Source: Nocardia bovistercoris
GTDB lineage: Bacteria > Actinomycetota > Actinomycetes > Mycobacteriales > Mycobacteriaceae
Reading direction: 5' to 3'
Length of the DNA stretch: 64,000 bases
Assembly (NCBI RefSeq): GCF_015674855.1
Contig: NZ_JADMLG010000024.1
Coordinates: 1-64,000 of the forward strand
Shown here: positions 18,910 through 26,344 of the stretch, piece by piece
How positions within the stretch are numbered: position 1 is the first letter of the stretch
How the letters are laid out: each line of letters starts with the position of its first letter
Made by a program: the position numbers and the translations under genes
Notes under the pieces: model-generated
Databases searched by the model: none
The model's input: only the letters and a program-made list of their open reading frames with translations
Told to the model about the DNA's origin: nothing

Positions 18910-19178
18910 CGTCGCCCCCTTCCGTGAACCGGCTGTCACGATGAGCGTAGCGACCGCGCGGCGGTGTGCGAGCGCGCCTGCGATCCGAGATCGCGGGACG
19001 GCCCGGCCCCGGTGAGCCGATCAGCACGGCGTCCCCCTGGTCGTGAAAGGAGAATGCGCCCGCGCGGGGACGCGTATCGAGCCTACCCGGTGGCGGTATT
19101 ACCACCGGATTTCGAATTCTCCGCGAAGATCGGCGAAACTGTTGTGAGATGGCAGGAAGTGCTGGGGAGGACACGGCG

Positions 19179-20075
19179 GTGAGAGTGGCTGGATCGGTTC
19201 ACATGCTTCGCACGATGCTGCGCCTGGTCGCCCTGCTCGTGATGTTCGCCGTCGCCTCCTGCGCCCTGCTGCCGCAGCACAACGAGGCGAGCAGCGCGCC
19301 AACGGTGCTCATCGACACCGGCGACGGGAAGCGCTCGCACTGGTCGGGCGGTATGCCCGACTCACTGGCCGCAGATTTCACACAGTTGCAGCCGTCGCTG
19401 CGCGGCGAGGTCGGGATGGCGATCATGCCGGTCGGCGGCGGCCGCATGACGGTGTTCGGCGACTGGACCACGGGTATCGCGTGGTCGACGATCAAGGTGC
19501 CGCTGGCCATCGCCGCGCTGCGCCACGACCGCGAAGCGACCCTCGACGCGGCGGAGGCGGCCATCACGGTCTCCGACAACGACGCCGCCGAACAGCTGTG
19601 GCAGTCCCTCGGCGACGGCCTGGAAGCCGCGCAGGCCGTGCAGAACGTCCTCGACGAGGCCGGTGACCGCAGCACCGGCGTCGCGGGTCCGAAGACCACC
19701 CTCGACTACACCTCGTTCGGTTCCACCGAGTGGACGCTCACCGAACAGGTCCGTTTCGCCTCGAAACTGCCGTGCCTGCGCGACACCGACGACGTGACGA
19801 AGCTGATGGGCGAGATCACCCCCGAACAGGGCTGGGGCCTGGGCACCATCGATGGCGCCGAGTTCAAAGGCGGCTGGGGACCCGACGACGACACCGGCGT
19901 CTACCTGGTCCGCCAGTTCGGGCTGGTGCCGACGGCGTCCGGCAAGGTGGCCATCGCGTTCGCCGCTCAGGCCGAGTCGGGCACCTACGACGACGGCACG
20001 CTGATGCTGAACCGGCTTGCCCGGCTCCTGACCCGCCACCTCGACGAGTTGCGCGGCGGCAAGTGCGCGCGCTGA
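19179..20075 (+). CDS. Lipoprotein of the beta-lactamase/penicillin-binding fold (paralogue)
   Basis: A 298-residue predicted lipoprotein. GTG at 19179 is chosen because GGGGAGG sits eight bases upstream and the signal then reads straight into LLVMFAVASC, a good lipobox. It carries SxxK in WSTIKVPL, SDN in TVSDNDAAE and KGGWGP, the same three marks as its paralogue at 5.9-6.8 kb, with which it shares long segments (EQVRFASKLPCL, YLVRQFGLV, AIAFAAQ). Both genes adjoin membrane kinase genes. A role in peptidoglycan modification or beta-lactam sensing is plausible; hydrolysis is not assured. It is convergent with the response regulator gene three bases away. Confidence 0.82.
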   Translation: MRVAGSVHMLRTMLRLVALLVMFAVASCALLPQHNEASSAPTVLIDTGDGKRSHWSGGMPDSLAADFTQLQPSLRGEVGMAIMPVGGGRMTVFGDWTTGIAWSTIKVPLAIAALRHDREATLDAAEAAITVSDNDAAEQLWQSLGDGLEAAQAVQNVLDEAGDRSTGVAGPKTTLDYTSFGSTEWTLTEQVRFASKLPCLRDTDDVTKLMGEITPEQGWGLGTIDGAEFKGGWGPDDDTGVYLVRQFGLVPTASGKVAIAFAAQAESGTYDDGTLMLNRLARLLTRHLDELRGGKCAR

Positions 20076-20078
20076 CGC

Positions 20079-20744
20079 TCAGCCCGGCGTGACGAGCCCC
20101 GATTCGTAGGCGAGCACAACCGCCTGCGCGCGGTCGCGCAGATTCAGCTTCGAGAACACCTTGGACACATGGGTTTTCACGGTCTGCTCGGCCACGAACA
20201 GGCTGTCCGCGATCTCGGTGTTCGACATGCCCTTGGCGATCAGTTCCAGCACTTCGCGCTCGCGCGGGGTGAGCGCGGCCAGTTCCGGCGCGGGCTTGGC
20301 GCGCGCGGCGGTGCGGCGGCGGGTGACATCGGCGATGAGCCTGCGGGTCACGGTCGGCGCGAGCAGGGCTTGACCGTCGGCGACCACCCGGACCGCCCGC
20401 ACCAGTTCCTCGGCGGGCGCGTCCTTGAGCAGGAATCCGCTCGCACCGAGACTCAGCGCCTCGTACACGTAGTCGTCGATGTCGAAAGTGGTGAGCATGA
20501 GCACCCGCACCGGCGGATCGAAACCCGCGGCCAGGATGTGGCGCGCGGCGTCGAGTCCGTTCATCTCCGGCATGCGTACGTCCATGAGCACCACGTCCGG
20601 GCGCAGCCGTTTGGCCTCCGACACCGCGACCTTGCCGTCGGGCGCGTCGCCGACGACGCTGATATCCGGCTGGGCGGCGAGCAAGGCGCCGAAACCCTGG
20701 CGCACCATCGCCTGGTCGTCGGCGATCAAAACCGTAATGGGCAC
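20079..20744 (-). CDS. NarL/FixJ-family response regulator
   Basis: A 221-residue response regulator with receiver motifs IADDQAMVRQ, the phospho-acceptor Asp55 in VVLMDVRMP, LTTFD and LLKDAPAEELV, then a LuxR helix-turn-helix (LTPREREVLELIAKGMSN, QTVKTHVSKVFSKLNL). It follows its cognate kinase gene after a 56-base gap on the same strand. A candidate operator (CCTAC-N4-GTAGG) lies directly in front of the kinase start, suggesting autoregulation. The target genes are not defined; the divergent phospholipase operon is the nearest candidate. Confidence 0.92.
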   Translation of the reverse strand: MPITVLIADDQAMVRQGFGALLAAQPDISVVGDAPDGKVAVSEAKRLRPDVVLMDVRMPEMNGLDAARHILAAGFDPPVRVLMLTTFDIDDYVYEALSLGASGFLLKDAPAEELVRAVRVVADGQALLAPTVTRRLIADVTRRRTAARAKPAPELAALTPREREVLELIAKGMSNTEIADSLFVAEQTVKTHVSKVFSKLNLRDRAQAVVLAYESGLVTPG

Positions 20745-20800
20745 CGGCTCAGCCTACGTTCCGGCGCGCGCGAATTCCCCTGTCCGCCCTGGCGATCGCC

Positions 20801-22009
20801 TCACCCCGCCGAGCGGGCGGCGGCAGGGTCGAGCGCCGATGCGGCGGGGTCGGCGGACAGCGGCAGGCGCGCGTCGACCTCGAAACCGCCGTCCGGCCGT
20901 GCGGCCGCGGTCAGTTCGCCGCCGACCGCCAACGCCCTGGCCTGCATGCCGGCGACACCGTGCCCACCGTTGCCGACCGCGCGAGCGGGGGTGTCGGCGG
21001 CGGCGTTGGTGATCCGCACCCGCAGATCGATCCCGCACTCCAGCACGACCCGCACGGGCGCGCCCGGCGCGTGCCGCGACGCGTTCGACAACGACTCCTG
21101 CACGATCCGGTACAGCGCGAGTCCGGTGGTCTCGGGAACGGCGCCCAGGTCGCCGGACACGGTCCACTCGATGCCGACGCCCGCGCGCCGCGCCCCCTCG
21201 AACAGCGCGAGCACATCGGCGGCCTTCGGCTGCGGCGCGTGCTCGGGGAGCTGACCGTCGCTGCGCAGCACGCCGAGCATGCCCCGGATCTCGTTGAGCG
21301 CCTCGCGGGCGGTGGCGCCGATGGAATCGAATTCGGCGCGCGCGGCCGGACTCACATCCTCGACCCGGTAGGGCGCCGTCTGCGCCTGCACCACCACGAG
21401 CGACATGTGGTGGGCCACGACATCGTGCAGGTCACGGGCAATGCGGGCCTTCTCCTCCAGGATCGCGCGGCGGGCTCGCTCCAACTCGTTCTGCTCCTCC
21501 TGCCGCAGCAGTTGCGCCCGCGAGGACACCAGCCAGCGGATCAGCAGCGCCACCAGCACCACGGCCGCCATGCCGATCGGCCACCCCCACGCCGTGCTCA
21601 CGCCATCGCCCATGGCCGTGGCGAGCAGTAGCGAGGTGGCCACCCACGCGACGACCACGATCTGCGGCGCGGCCCGCAAGGCCACCGCGAACAGAAGCAC
21701 GATCAGCGACAGGATGTGCACCACCTGGAACGGGATCGCACTGTGCGGCTGATGCGGTATCGCCAAGGCGATGAGCAGCGCAGACCCCGCCGAAATGGCC
21801 CAGCCGAGCGCCGGGTTCACCCGCACCAGCACCACCGGGAACGCGGCGAGCGCGGCGATGAACGGCTGCAGGGCCACCGGCACCGCGTGGGTGACGTGCA
21901 GCGTCGGCCACGAGATCGAGTACAGGATGAACGCCACGACGACGGCGCCCAGGTCGACCCACAGTCGCGCGGAGTTCGGGCGGAAGAGAGTGCGGCGTTG
22001 TCGGTCCAT
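20801..22009 (-). CDS. NarL-type sensor histidine kinase (DesK/LiaS-like)
   Basis: A 402-residue kinase with four to six hydrophobic segments in the first 165 residues and no sizeable outside loop. A short coiled segment (QLLRQEEQNELERARR) leads to the HisKA_3 domain, with the phospho-acceptor His in ARDLHDVVAHHMSLV (about residue 199). The ATPase domain has NASRHAPG (N-box) and GGHGVAGM (G-box). It is translated upstream of its response regulator. The ATG at 22009 lies only one base from a palindrome that could be the regulator's binding site. Confidence 0.92.
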   Translation of the reverse strand: MDRQRRTLFRPNSARLWVDLGAVVVAFILYSISWPTLHVTHAVPVALQPFIAALAAFPVVLVRVNPALGWAISAGSALLIALAIPHQPHSAIPFQVVHILSLIVLLFAVALRAAPQIVVVAWVATSLLLATAMGDGVSTAWGWPIGMAAVVLVALLIRWLVSSRAQLLRQEEQNELERARRAILEEKARIARDLHDVVAHHMSLVVVQAQTAPYRVEDVSPAARAEFDSIGATAREALNEIRGMLGVLRSDGQLPEHAPQPKAADVLALFEGARRAGVGIEWTVSGDLGAVPETTGLALYRIVQESLSNASRHAPGAPVRVVLECGIDLRVRITNAAADTPARAVGNGGHGVAGMQARALAVGGELTAAARPDGGFEVDARLPLSADPAASALDPAAARSAG

Positions 22010-22010
22010 G

Positions 22011-22024
22011 CCTACGACAGTAGG
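22011..22024. promoter_or_regulatory. CCTAC-N4-GTAGG palindrome, candidate regulator site
   Basis: CCTAC and GTAGG with a four-base spacer sit immediately upstream of the histidine kinase start codon. The same half-sites with the same spacer form the centre of the longer palindrome at 12416-12441 by the other two-component system. The position suggests autoregulation by a NarL-type regulator. Inference only. Confidence 0.45.
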
Positions 22025-22653
22025 AACCGCGTCCCCGCACCACCTCATACCGACGGGTGAATTCCACCCCGGTACCGGAGGGTGAGAAGCAGCCGACGCT
22101 CCCCCGCCGCGGTGCGCCCGGAACCGACCTCCGGCGGGACGCGAACGAGCACCCCCGATTCCTAGCGTCGACCACCATGAGCATCCCGAGCACCGCCCGC
22201 CGACCAACCGGACGAGCCGCTTCGGCCGCCAACGGTGCACGTCGCCATCCGGCCGCCCAACCCGAGTTCTCACCCGAACCGATCCGGCCCGCGAACCGCG
22301 GCACATCCCCGACACCGGCCCGCACTACGGCGCGGACTCCGGCCGACAATGCCGCCTCACCCCCGACCCGCTCCGCAGCCTCGAACAGGTCACGGACAGC
22401 GTCCGCACCCCGGGTCGCGCCGATTCGCACCTGTCCGGTGGATTCGCCGTCGAGCCGGGGTGCGCGAACCCGGTCGGACGCCGCTGTGTTCGGGCGTTCG
22501 CCGCACCGGTACGACGCGACGGCGATCGGCGCGGCAAGCTCGAACGACGCTGTACCCGCGGATGACTCGACAACCTCCCCTCATGCGTTGGCCGGACAGG
22601 ACACCGCGACTTCGCGCGAAGCGACCACAACGGGCCATGGTGCGGCGGGGCAG
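22025..22653 (+). other. Region before the phospholipase gene, open but probably not coding
   Basis: The phospholipase frame stays open leftwards to a GTG at 22057 and an ATG at 22177. The extra 160-200 residues would be Arg/Thr/Ala/Ser-rich without recognisable structure, with noticeably more A or T at third codon positions than the downstream gene, and they would bury the signal peptide. I take it as leader or intergenic DNA, but a longer protein cannot be excluded. Confidence 0.4.
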
Positions 22654-23319
22654 GTGGCGGTGCGCCGGACGGCCGCCGTGATCGCGGTGGCCATCTCGAC
22701 GATGGCCTGCACCGTCGGGTTCGCGCCGCCTGCCGAAGCGGTTCGAGTCGCGCCCGAGAATCCGACCGTCGCGGCGGCGGTCGCCGACCTCACCGGCGGC
22801 GCCGTGCGGATCACGCTGCCCACGGACTTCGTGGAGTCCGCCGGGTATCTGCCCGAGATCGTCGACGGTCTGCTCGTGAACCCCGGCGGCGACTGCTCGT
22901 CCCCCGTACCGCTGCCTTCGGAATTCGAAACCGCATGCAAGGCACACGATCTCGGGTACGACCTGTTGCGCTACGCCGACCGTGCGGGTGCACCGCTCGG
23001 CCCGTGGGCGCGGCAGGCCATCGACGCGGCCTTCGACCGTCGGATGCGCGGCGCCTGCGACACCCGCGTCGGCGAGACGAGCCGCGCGGGCTGTTTCACC
23101 ATGGCCGAAATCGCCGACACCGCAGTTGATCTGAACTCCCGTCGCCAGCACTACGGCGCTCCGGTGGTCGAGACCCCGTTCGCCTCGGGCGGTCTGCTCG
23201 CGCTGCTCGCGGCGTTCGGCCTCGGCGCGACGGGGTCGATCCTCGCGCTCGCAGGCTTCCGCCGCCGCACACGCGCGTCCGCCACCGGTGCGCCACGACC
23301 CGTGCGGGTGCGGGCATGA
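22654..23319 (+). CDS. Exported prokaryotic phospholipase A2
   Basis: About 221 residues. The start is chosen at GTG so that the twin-Arg stretch (VRRTAAVIAVAIS) opens a signal peptide ending near PPAEA. The mature part holds the prokaryotic phospholipase A2 core: CKAHDLGYDLLRYA, whose His-Asp pair is the catalytic dyad, then a second helix with DAAFDRRM, and Cys residues that can form the family's disulfides. A C-terminal hydrophobic segment (GLLALLAAFGLGATGSILALAGF) followed by Arg residues suggests membrane anchoring. It would hydrolyse the sn-2 ester of phospholipids outside the cell. The ATGA overlap couples it to the next gene. Confidence 0.75.
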   Translation: MAVRRTAAVIAVAISTMACTVGFAPPAEAVRVAPENPTVAAAVADLTGGAVRITLPTDFVESAGYLPEIVDGLLVNPGGDCSSPVPLPSEFETACKAHDLGYDLLRYADRAGAPLGPWARQAIDAAFDRRMRGACDTRVGETSRAGCFTMAEIADTAVDLNSRRQHYGAPVVETPFASGGLLALLAAFGLGATGSILALAGFRRRTRASATGAPRPVRVRA

Positions 23320-24953
23320 TCGACGACACCACCGCCCATCGGCGCCGCTCGCCCCACGGCGATCAGGGAGTTTCCGTCGTGGGCGCCGCATCGACCGCCT
23401 TCGCGGGCGCACCGATGGTCGAAGGTGGTTCGCGCCGACGACACACACGCTCCGACATCACCGCACCTCCGATGCGCGAACCCCGAACCGGCAGCCGCGC
23501 ACGCCAACGGTCCACCGACCCTCTCGACACCGAACCGCCGAACCCCGACTCGGAAGCCGAAAGGAGCTCAGGGCATACGGGCGCGAACGTCGCCGAAACG
23601 GCGGTGCGCCCCCGCATCGGCACCACCTTGTCGATCGGCGTCGGCACGCTGATCTCGTTGGCCCCCAATCTTCTTCCCCGGACCCCGAGCGCACAGGCGA
23701 TCCTGACCGCACTGACCGTCACCGCGGCCCTCGCGGTGGCCGGGACAATTCGATATGCGCTGCACCGCAGCGGATTCGATATCAACGAGCGCTACGGCCG
23801 CTACCGAAGCCCACTGGCGTTCGGCACCGCGTGCCTGCTGGCGTCGGCGGCCACCGCGGCCGGGCACTGGCAGAACGAGTTGCGCGCCGCCATGGACGTG
23901 CCGCCGATCGGGGCGGGGTACTGGCTGCGCTGGGCCGTCGGCGCGACGTTGCTGATCGGCGGCTGCCTGGCGCTGACCCGAGGCATCGCCCGCGGACTCC
24001 GACGCCTCGGCCGCGCACGCACCCTCGCCATCGGCGCGGCACTGGCGCTCCTCATCCAGCTCTACGCGGGCCCCGCATTCCTCGACGGCAGGCGCGCCGC
24101 CTACGCCGACGCCAACGCCGCCTTCGACCCCGCTGTCGCACCACCGAATGCACCCGACCGCGCTGGCAGCGTCGAGTCGACGGTGCGCTGGGACTCGCTG
24201 GGCGCGCAGGGACGCCGTTTCGTCGCACAGACGCCGCCGGGCCCGACCGTGACCTACATCGGCCTCGATTCCGCCCCCGACCTGAATACCCGCGTGGCGC
24301 TCGCGGTGCGCGAACTGGAGGCGTCCGGCGGGTTGGCGCGCTCGAATGTGGTGATCACGGTCCCGACGGGCTCGGGCTGGATCGATGCCGCCGCGGCGGA
24401 GGGCTTCACCCGCCGCTTCGGCGCGGATGTCGCGCTGGTCGGCGTTCAGTACTCCTACGCACCGAGTTGGATGACCTTCGTCTTCGGCCGCGAGCGCGCG
24501 ATCTCGACCGCGCGCGCCCTGTTCACGGCGGTCGAGCGGCGGATCGAGACGCTCGGGCACCGCCCGCGCCTCTATGTGTACGGCCAGAGTCTCGGCGCGC
24601 TCGGCGGCAGCGCGATCTTCGCCGACGACACCGATCAGGACCGCCGCACCTGCGCCGTGCTGTGGGCCGGTCCGCCCGCGGGCGAGGTCCATCGCGGCGG
24701 CGCGACGGTGTTGTCGAACAGTTCAGATCCGGTGGTGCGCTGGTCGCCCGCACTGCTGTGGCGCGCCCCCGACCTGACCGGCACGCGCCACGACGCGCCC
24801 GCACCGCCCTGGCTGCCGCTGGTGAGTTTCGTGCAGACCACCGCCGACCTGCTCTCCGCCCTCGACGCCCCGCGCGGGCACGGCCACCGCTACGGCGTCG
24901 ATCAGGGGACCGATCTCGGCGGTTGCCCCGATCCACCCTTGCCCGATATGTAG
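23316..24953 (+). CDS. Membrane alpha/beta-hydrolase (Abhydrolase_9 family)
   Basis: A 545-residue protein beginning inside the stop codon of the phospholipase gene. After an Arg-rich start of about 85 residues there are four to five membrane helices (about 90-260), then a globular hydrolase domain with GLDSAPDLNTRVALAVRELE, the nucleophile elbow YGQSLGALGG and a late SNSSDPVVRW plus GHGHRYG segment. This pattern fits the actinobacterial membrane alpha/beta-hydrolase family with its N-terminal membrane domain. The substrate is unknown, but coupling to a phospholipase suggests lipid handling. The stop codon lies inside the TAGAAC palindrome that precedes the next gene. Confidence 0.85.
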   Translation: MIDDTTAHRRRSPHGDQGVSVVGAASTAFAGAPMVEGGSRRRHTRSDITAPPMREPRTGSRARQRSTDPLDTEPPNPDSEAERSSGHTGANVAETAVRPRIGTTLSIGVGTLISLAPNLLPRTPSAQAILTALTVTAALAVAGTIRYALHRSGFDINERYGRYRSPLAFGTACLLASAATAAGHWQNELRAAMDVPPIGAGYWLRWAVGATLLIGGCLALTRGIARGLRRLGRARTLAIGAALALLIQLYAGPAFLDGRRAAYADANAAFDPAVAPPNAPDRAGSVESTVRWDSLGAQGRRFVAQTPPGPTVTYIGLDSAPDLNTRVALAVRELEASGGLARSNVVITVPTGSGWIDAAAAEGFTRRFGADVALVGVQYSYAPSWMTFVFGRERAISTARALFTAVERRIETLGHRPRLYVYGQSLGALGGSAIFADDTDQDRRTCAVLWAGPPAGEVHRGGATVLSNSSDPVVRWSPALLWRAPDLTGTRHDAPAPPWLPLVSFVQTTADLLSALDAPRGHGHRYGVDQGTDLGGCPDPPLPDM

Positions 24954-24964
24954 AACTTGTTCTA
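24951..24964. promoter_or_regulatory. KstR-like palindrome TAGAAC-TT-GTTCTA
   Basis: A perfect 14-base palindrome matching TnnAACnnGTTnnA, the published operator pattern of the TetR-family steroid/lipid regulator KstR in mycolata. It overlaps the stop codon of the hydrolase gene and ends ten bases before the SRPBCC start codon, where a bound repressor would block initiation. Family attribution rests on the pattern match. Confidence 0.6.
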
Positions 24965-24974
24965 ATTTGCCTGT

Positions 24975-25421
24975 ATGGGCTATGTCATCGCCGAGACGGT
25001 CTACATCGACGCACCCGCCGACCTCGTGTGGCAGGTGATCACCGACCTGCCCCGCTACCCGGAATGGAATCCGTTCGTCATCCGCTGCGAGAGCAGCCTC
25101 ACCCCCGGCGACCCCATCGACATGCTGGTGCACGTCGCCGGATCGGCCCCGCGCCGCCAGCGCGAATGGATCCGCAGCAACACCCGGGGCCGCGAGTTCA
25201 GCTACACCATGCGCCCCGCCCCGCTCGGCGCGCTGCGCAGCCTGCGCTCGCACACCGTCACCCCGGTCGGCGACCACCGCACCCGCTACGAATCCCATTT
25301 CGAACTCCAGGGCTGGCTGCGCCACGTGGTCGCCGCGATCCTCGGCCGCAATCTGCGCCGCGGCTTCGACGGCATGACCGCGGGCATCCAGCGCCGCGCC
25401 GAATCCCTGCGCACCGCCTGA
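24975..25421 (+). CDS. SRPBCC (START-like/polyketide cyclase fold) protein
   Basis: A 148-residue protein with the SRPBCC signature: a first strand VIAETVYIDAPADLVWQVITDL, RYPEWNPFV (loop typical of the Polyketide_cyc2 group), and a long C-terminal helix (RRGFDGMTAGIQRRAESLR). The fold forms a hydrophobic pocket for lipids, sterols or polyketides. No catalytic set can be assigned. A KstR-like palindrome directly upstream suggests that expression responds to steroid or lipid metabolism. No signal peptide. Confidence 0.85.
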   Translation: MGYVIAETVYIDAPADLVWQVITDLPRYPEWNPFVIRCESSLTPGDPIDMLVHVAGSAPRRQREWIRSNTRGREFSYTMRPAPLGALRSLRSHTVTPVGDHRTRYESHFELQGWLRHVVAAILGRNLRRGFDGMTAGIQRRAESLRTA

Positions 25422-25435
25422 CGCGATAACCGACC

Positions 25436-25460
25436 GTTTGACATCGATTCGCTAGGGCAT
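25436..25460 (+). promoter_or_regulatory. SigF-like promoter of the protease gene
   Basis: GTTT (25436-25439), a 15-base spacer and GGGCAT (25455-25460) fit the SigF/SigB-type pattern GTTT-N15-17-GGGTAT with one mismatch. The GTG start follows ten bases later. TTGACA is also present at 25438, but no acceptable -10 for the main sigma factor lies at the right distance. Confidence 0.5.
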
Positions 25461-25470
25461 CCGACACCGC

Positions 25471-26214
25471 GTGCGAACGCCAACCGATATCCGGACCCTG
25501 CCCGCCCTGTGCGCCGCCGCCACGATATCGGCGGTCGCCACCGCCGTCTGCGCCGCCACCGCCACCGCCGAGCAACCGCCCGCGGTCGGCGGTGGTTCCG
25601 GCATCGTGATCGATCGGCAGTTCGGCTGCACCCTCACCACGGTCGGCTACGACGCCGCCGACCGACTCGTCGGCCTGACTGCGGGCCACTGCGGCGAGCC
25701 GGGCGCCGAAGTGCTCACCGACGCCGCGCCGAATCGGGGCACGGTCGGTCGTATCGTCCACACGAATCACGAATTGGATTACGCCGTCATCGAATTCGCT
25801 CCCGGTGCGATCAGGCCGTCGGCGCGGGTCGGCGCGCTGACCATCCTCGACACCGGCGCGGCGGCGAGCTTCCCGACCGTGGTGTGCAAGAAGGGCAGGA
25901 CCACCGGCACCACCTGCGGGATCACCTGGGGCGACCTCGCGGGCCGCCCCGCCGACACCTGGACCCAGCTCTGCGTCCTCGAAGGCGATTCCGGCGCACC
26001 GGTGGTGGTCGGCACGCGCCTGGTCGGCATGGTCAACGCCTATCTCGGCATCGGCTGCTTCGGCCCCGAGGTCGGCACCGACATCGACGCCATCACCGCC
26101 GATCTGAACGCGCGAGCCGACGTCGGGGCCGGGTTCCGCCCGGTCGCGGCCGACGAACACGAGGTGCGACGAGTCACCGACGACGGCGGGATTCGATCAA
26201 CCCCGCCCGGGTAA
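25471..26214 (+). CDS. Secreted trypsin-like serine protease
   Basis: A 247-residue exported protein. The GTG start is followed by a signal peptide ending near ATATAEQPP. The chymotrypsin-fold catalytic triad is visible: His in LTAGHCGEPG, Asp in ELDYAVIEF and Ser in LEGDSGAPVV. Six or more Cys can form disulfides. It resembles the alpha-lytic/streptogrisin-like S1 proteases common in Nocardia but lacks a long propeptide. A SigF-like promoter immediately upstream would link it to the stress sigma factor gene 2 kb away. Confidence 0.85.
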   Translation: MRTPTDIRTLPALCAAATISAVATAVCAATATAEQPPAVGGGSGIVIDRQFGCTLTTVGYDAADRLVGLTAGHCGEPGAEVLTDAAPNRGTVGRIVHTNHELDYAVIEFAPGAIRPSARVGALTILDTGAAASFPTVVCKKGRTTGTTCGITWGDLAGRPADTWTQLCVLEGDSGAPVVVGTRLVGMVNAYLGIGCFGPEVGTDIDAITADLNARADVGAGFRPVAADEHEVRRVTDDGGIRSTPPG

Positions 26215-26344
26215 CCAACCGATATCGGCCGACGCGCGGACCGCAACACGCCAGCGGTCGACCGAATCTTCAATGCAATCAACAGCTATCGGCCGGGCGC
26301 CGGCCCGTAACCCCTTCCGGGGTCCGGCTCGCAGAGGTGGTGCA

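Noticed and set aside
25438..25466. Housekeeping promoter with TTGACA in front of the protease
   Set aside because: There is no usable -10 at 16-18 bases; the overlapping SigF-type arrangement fits better.
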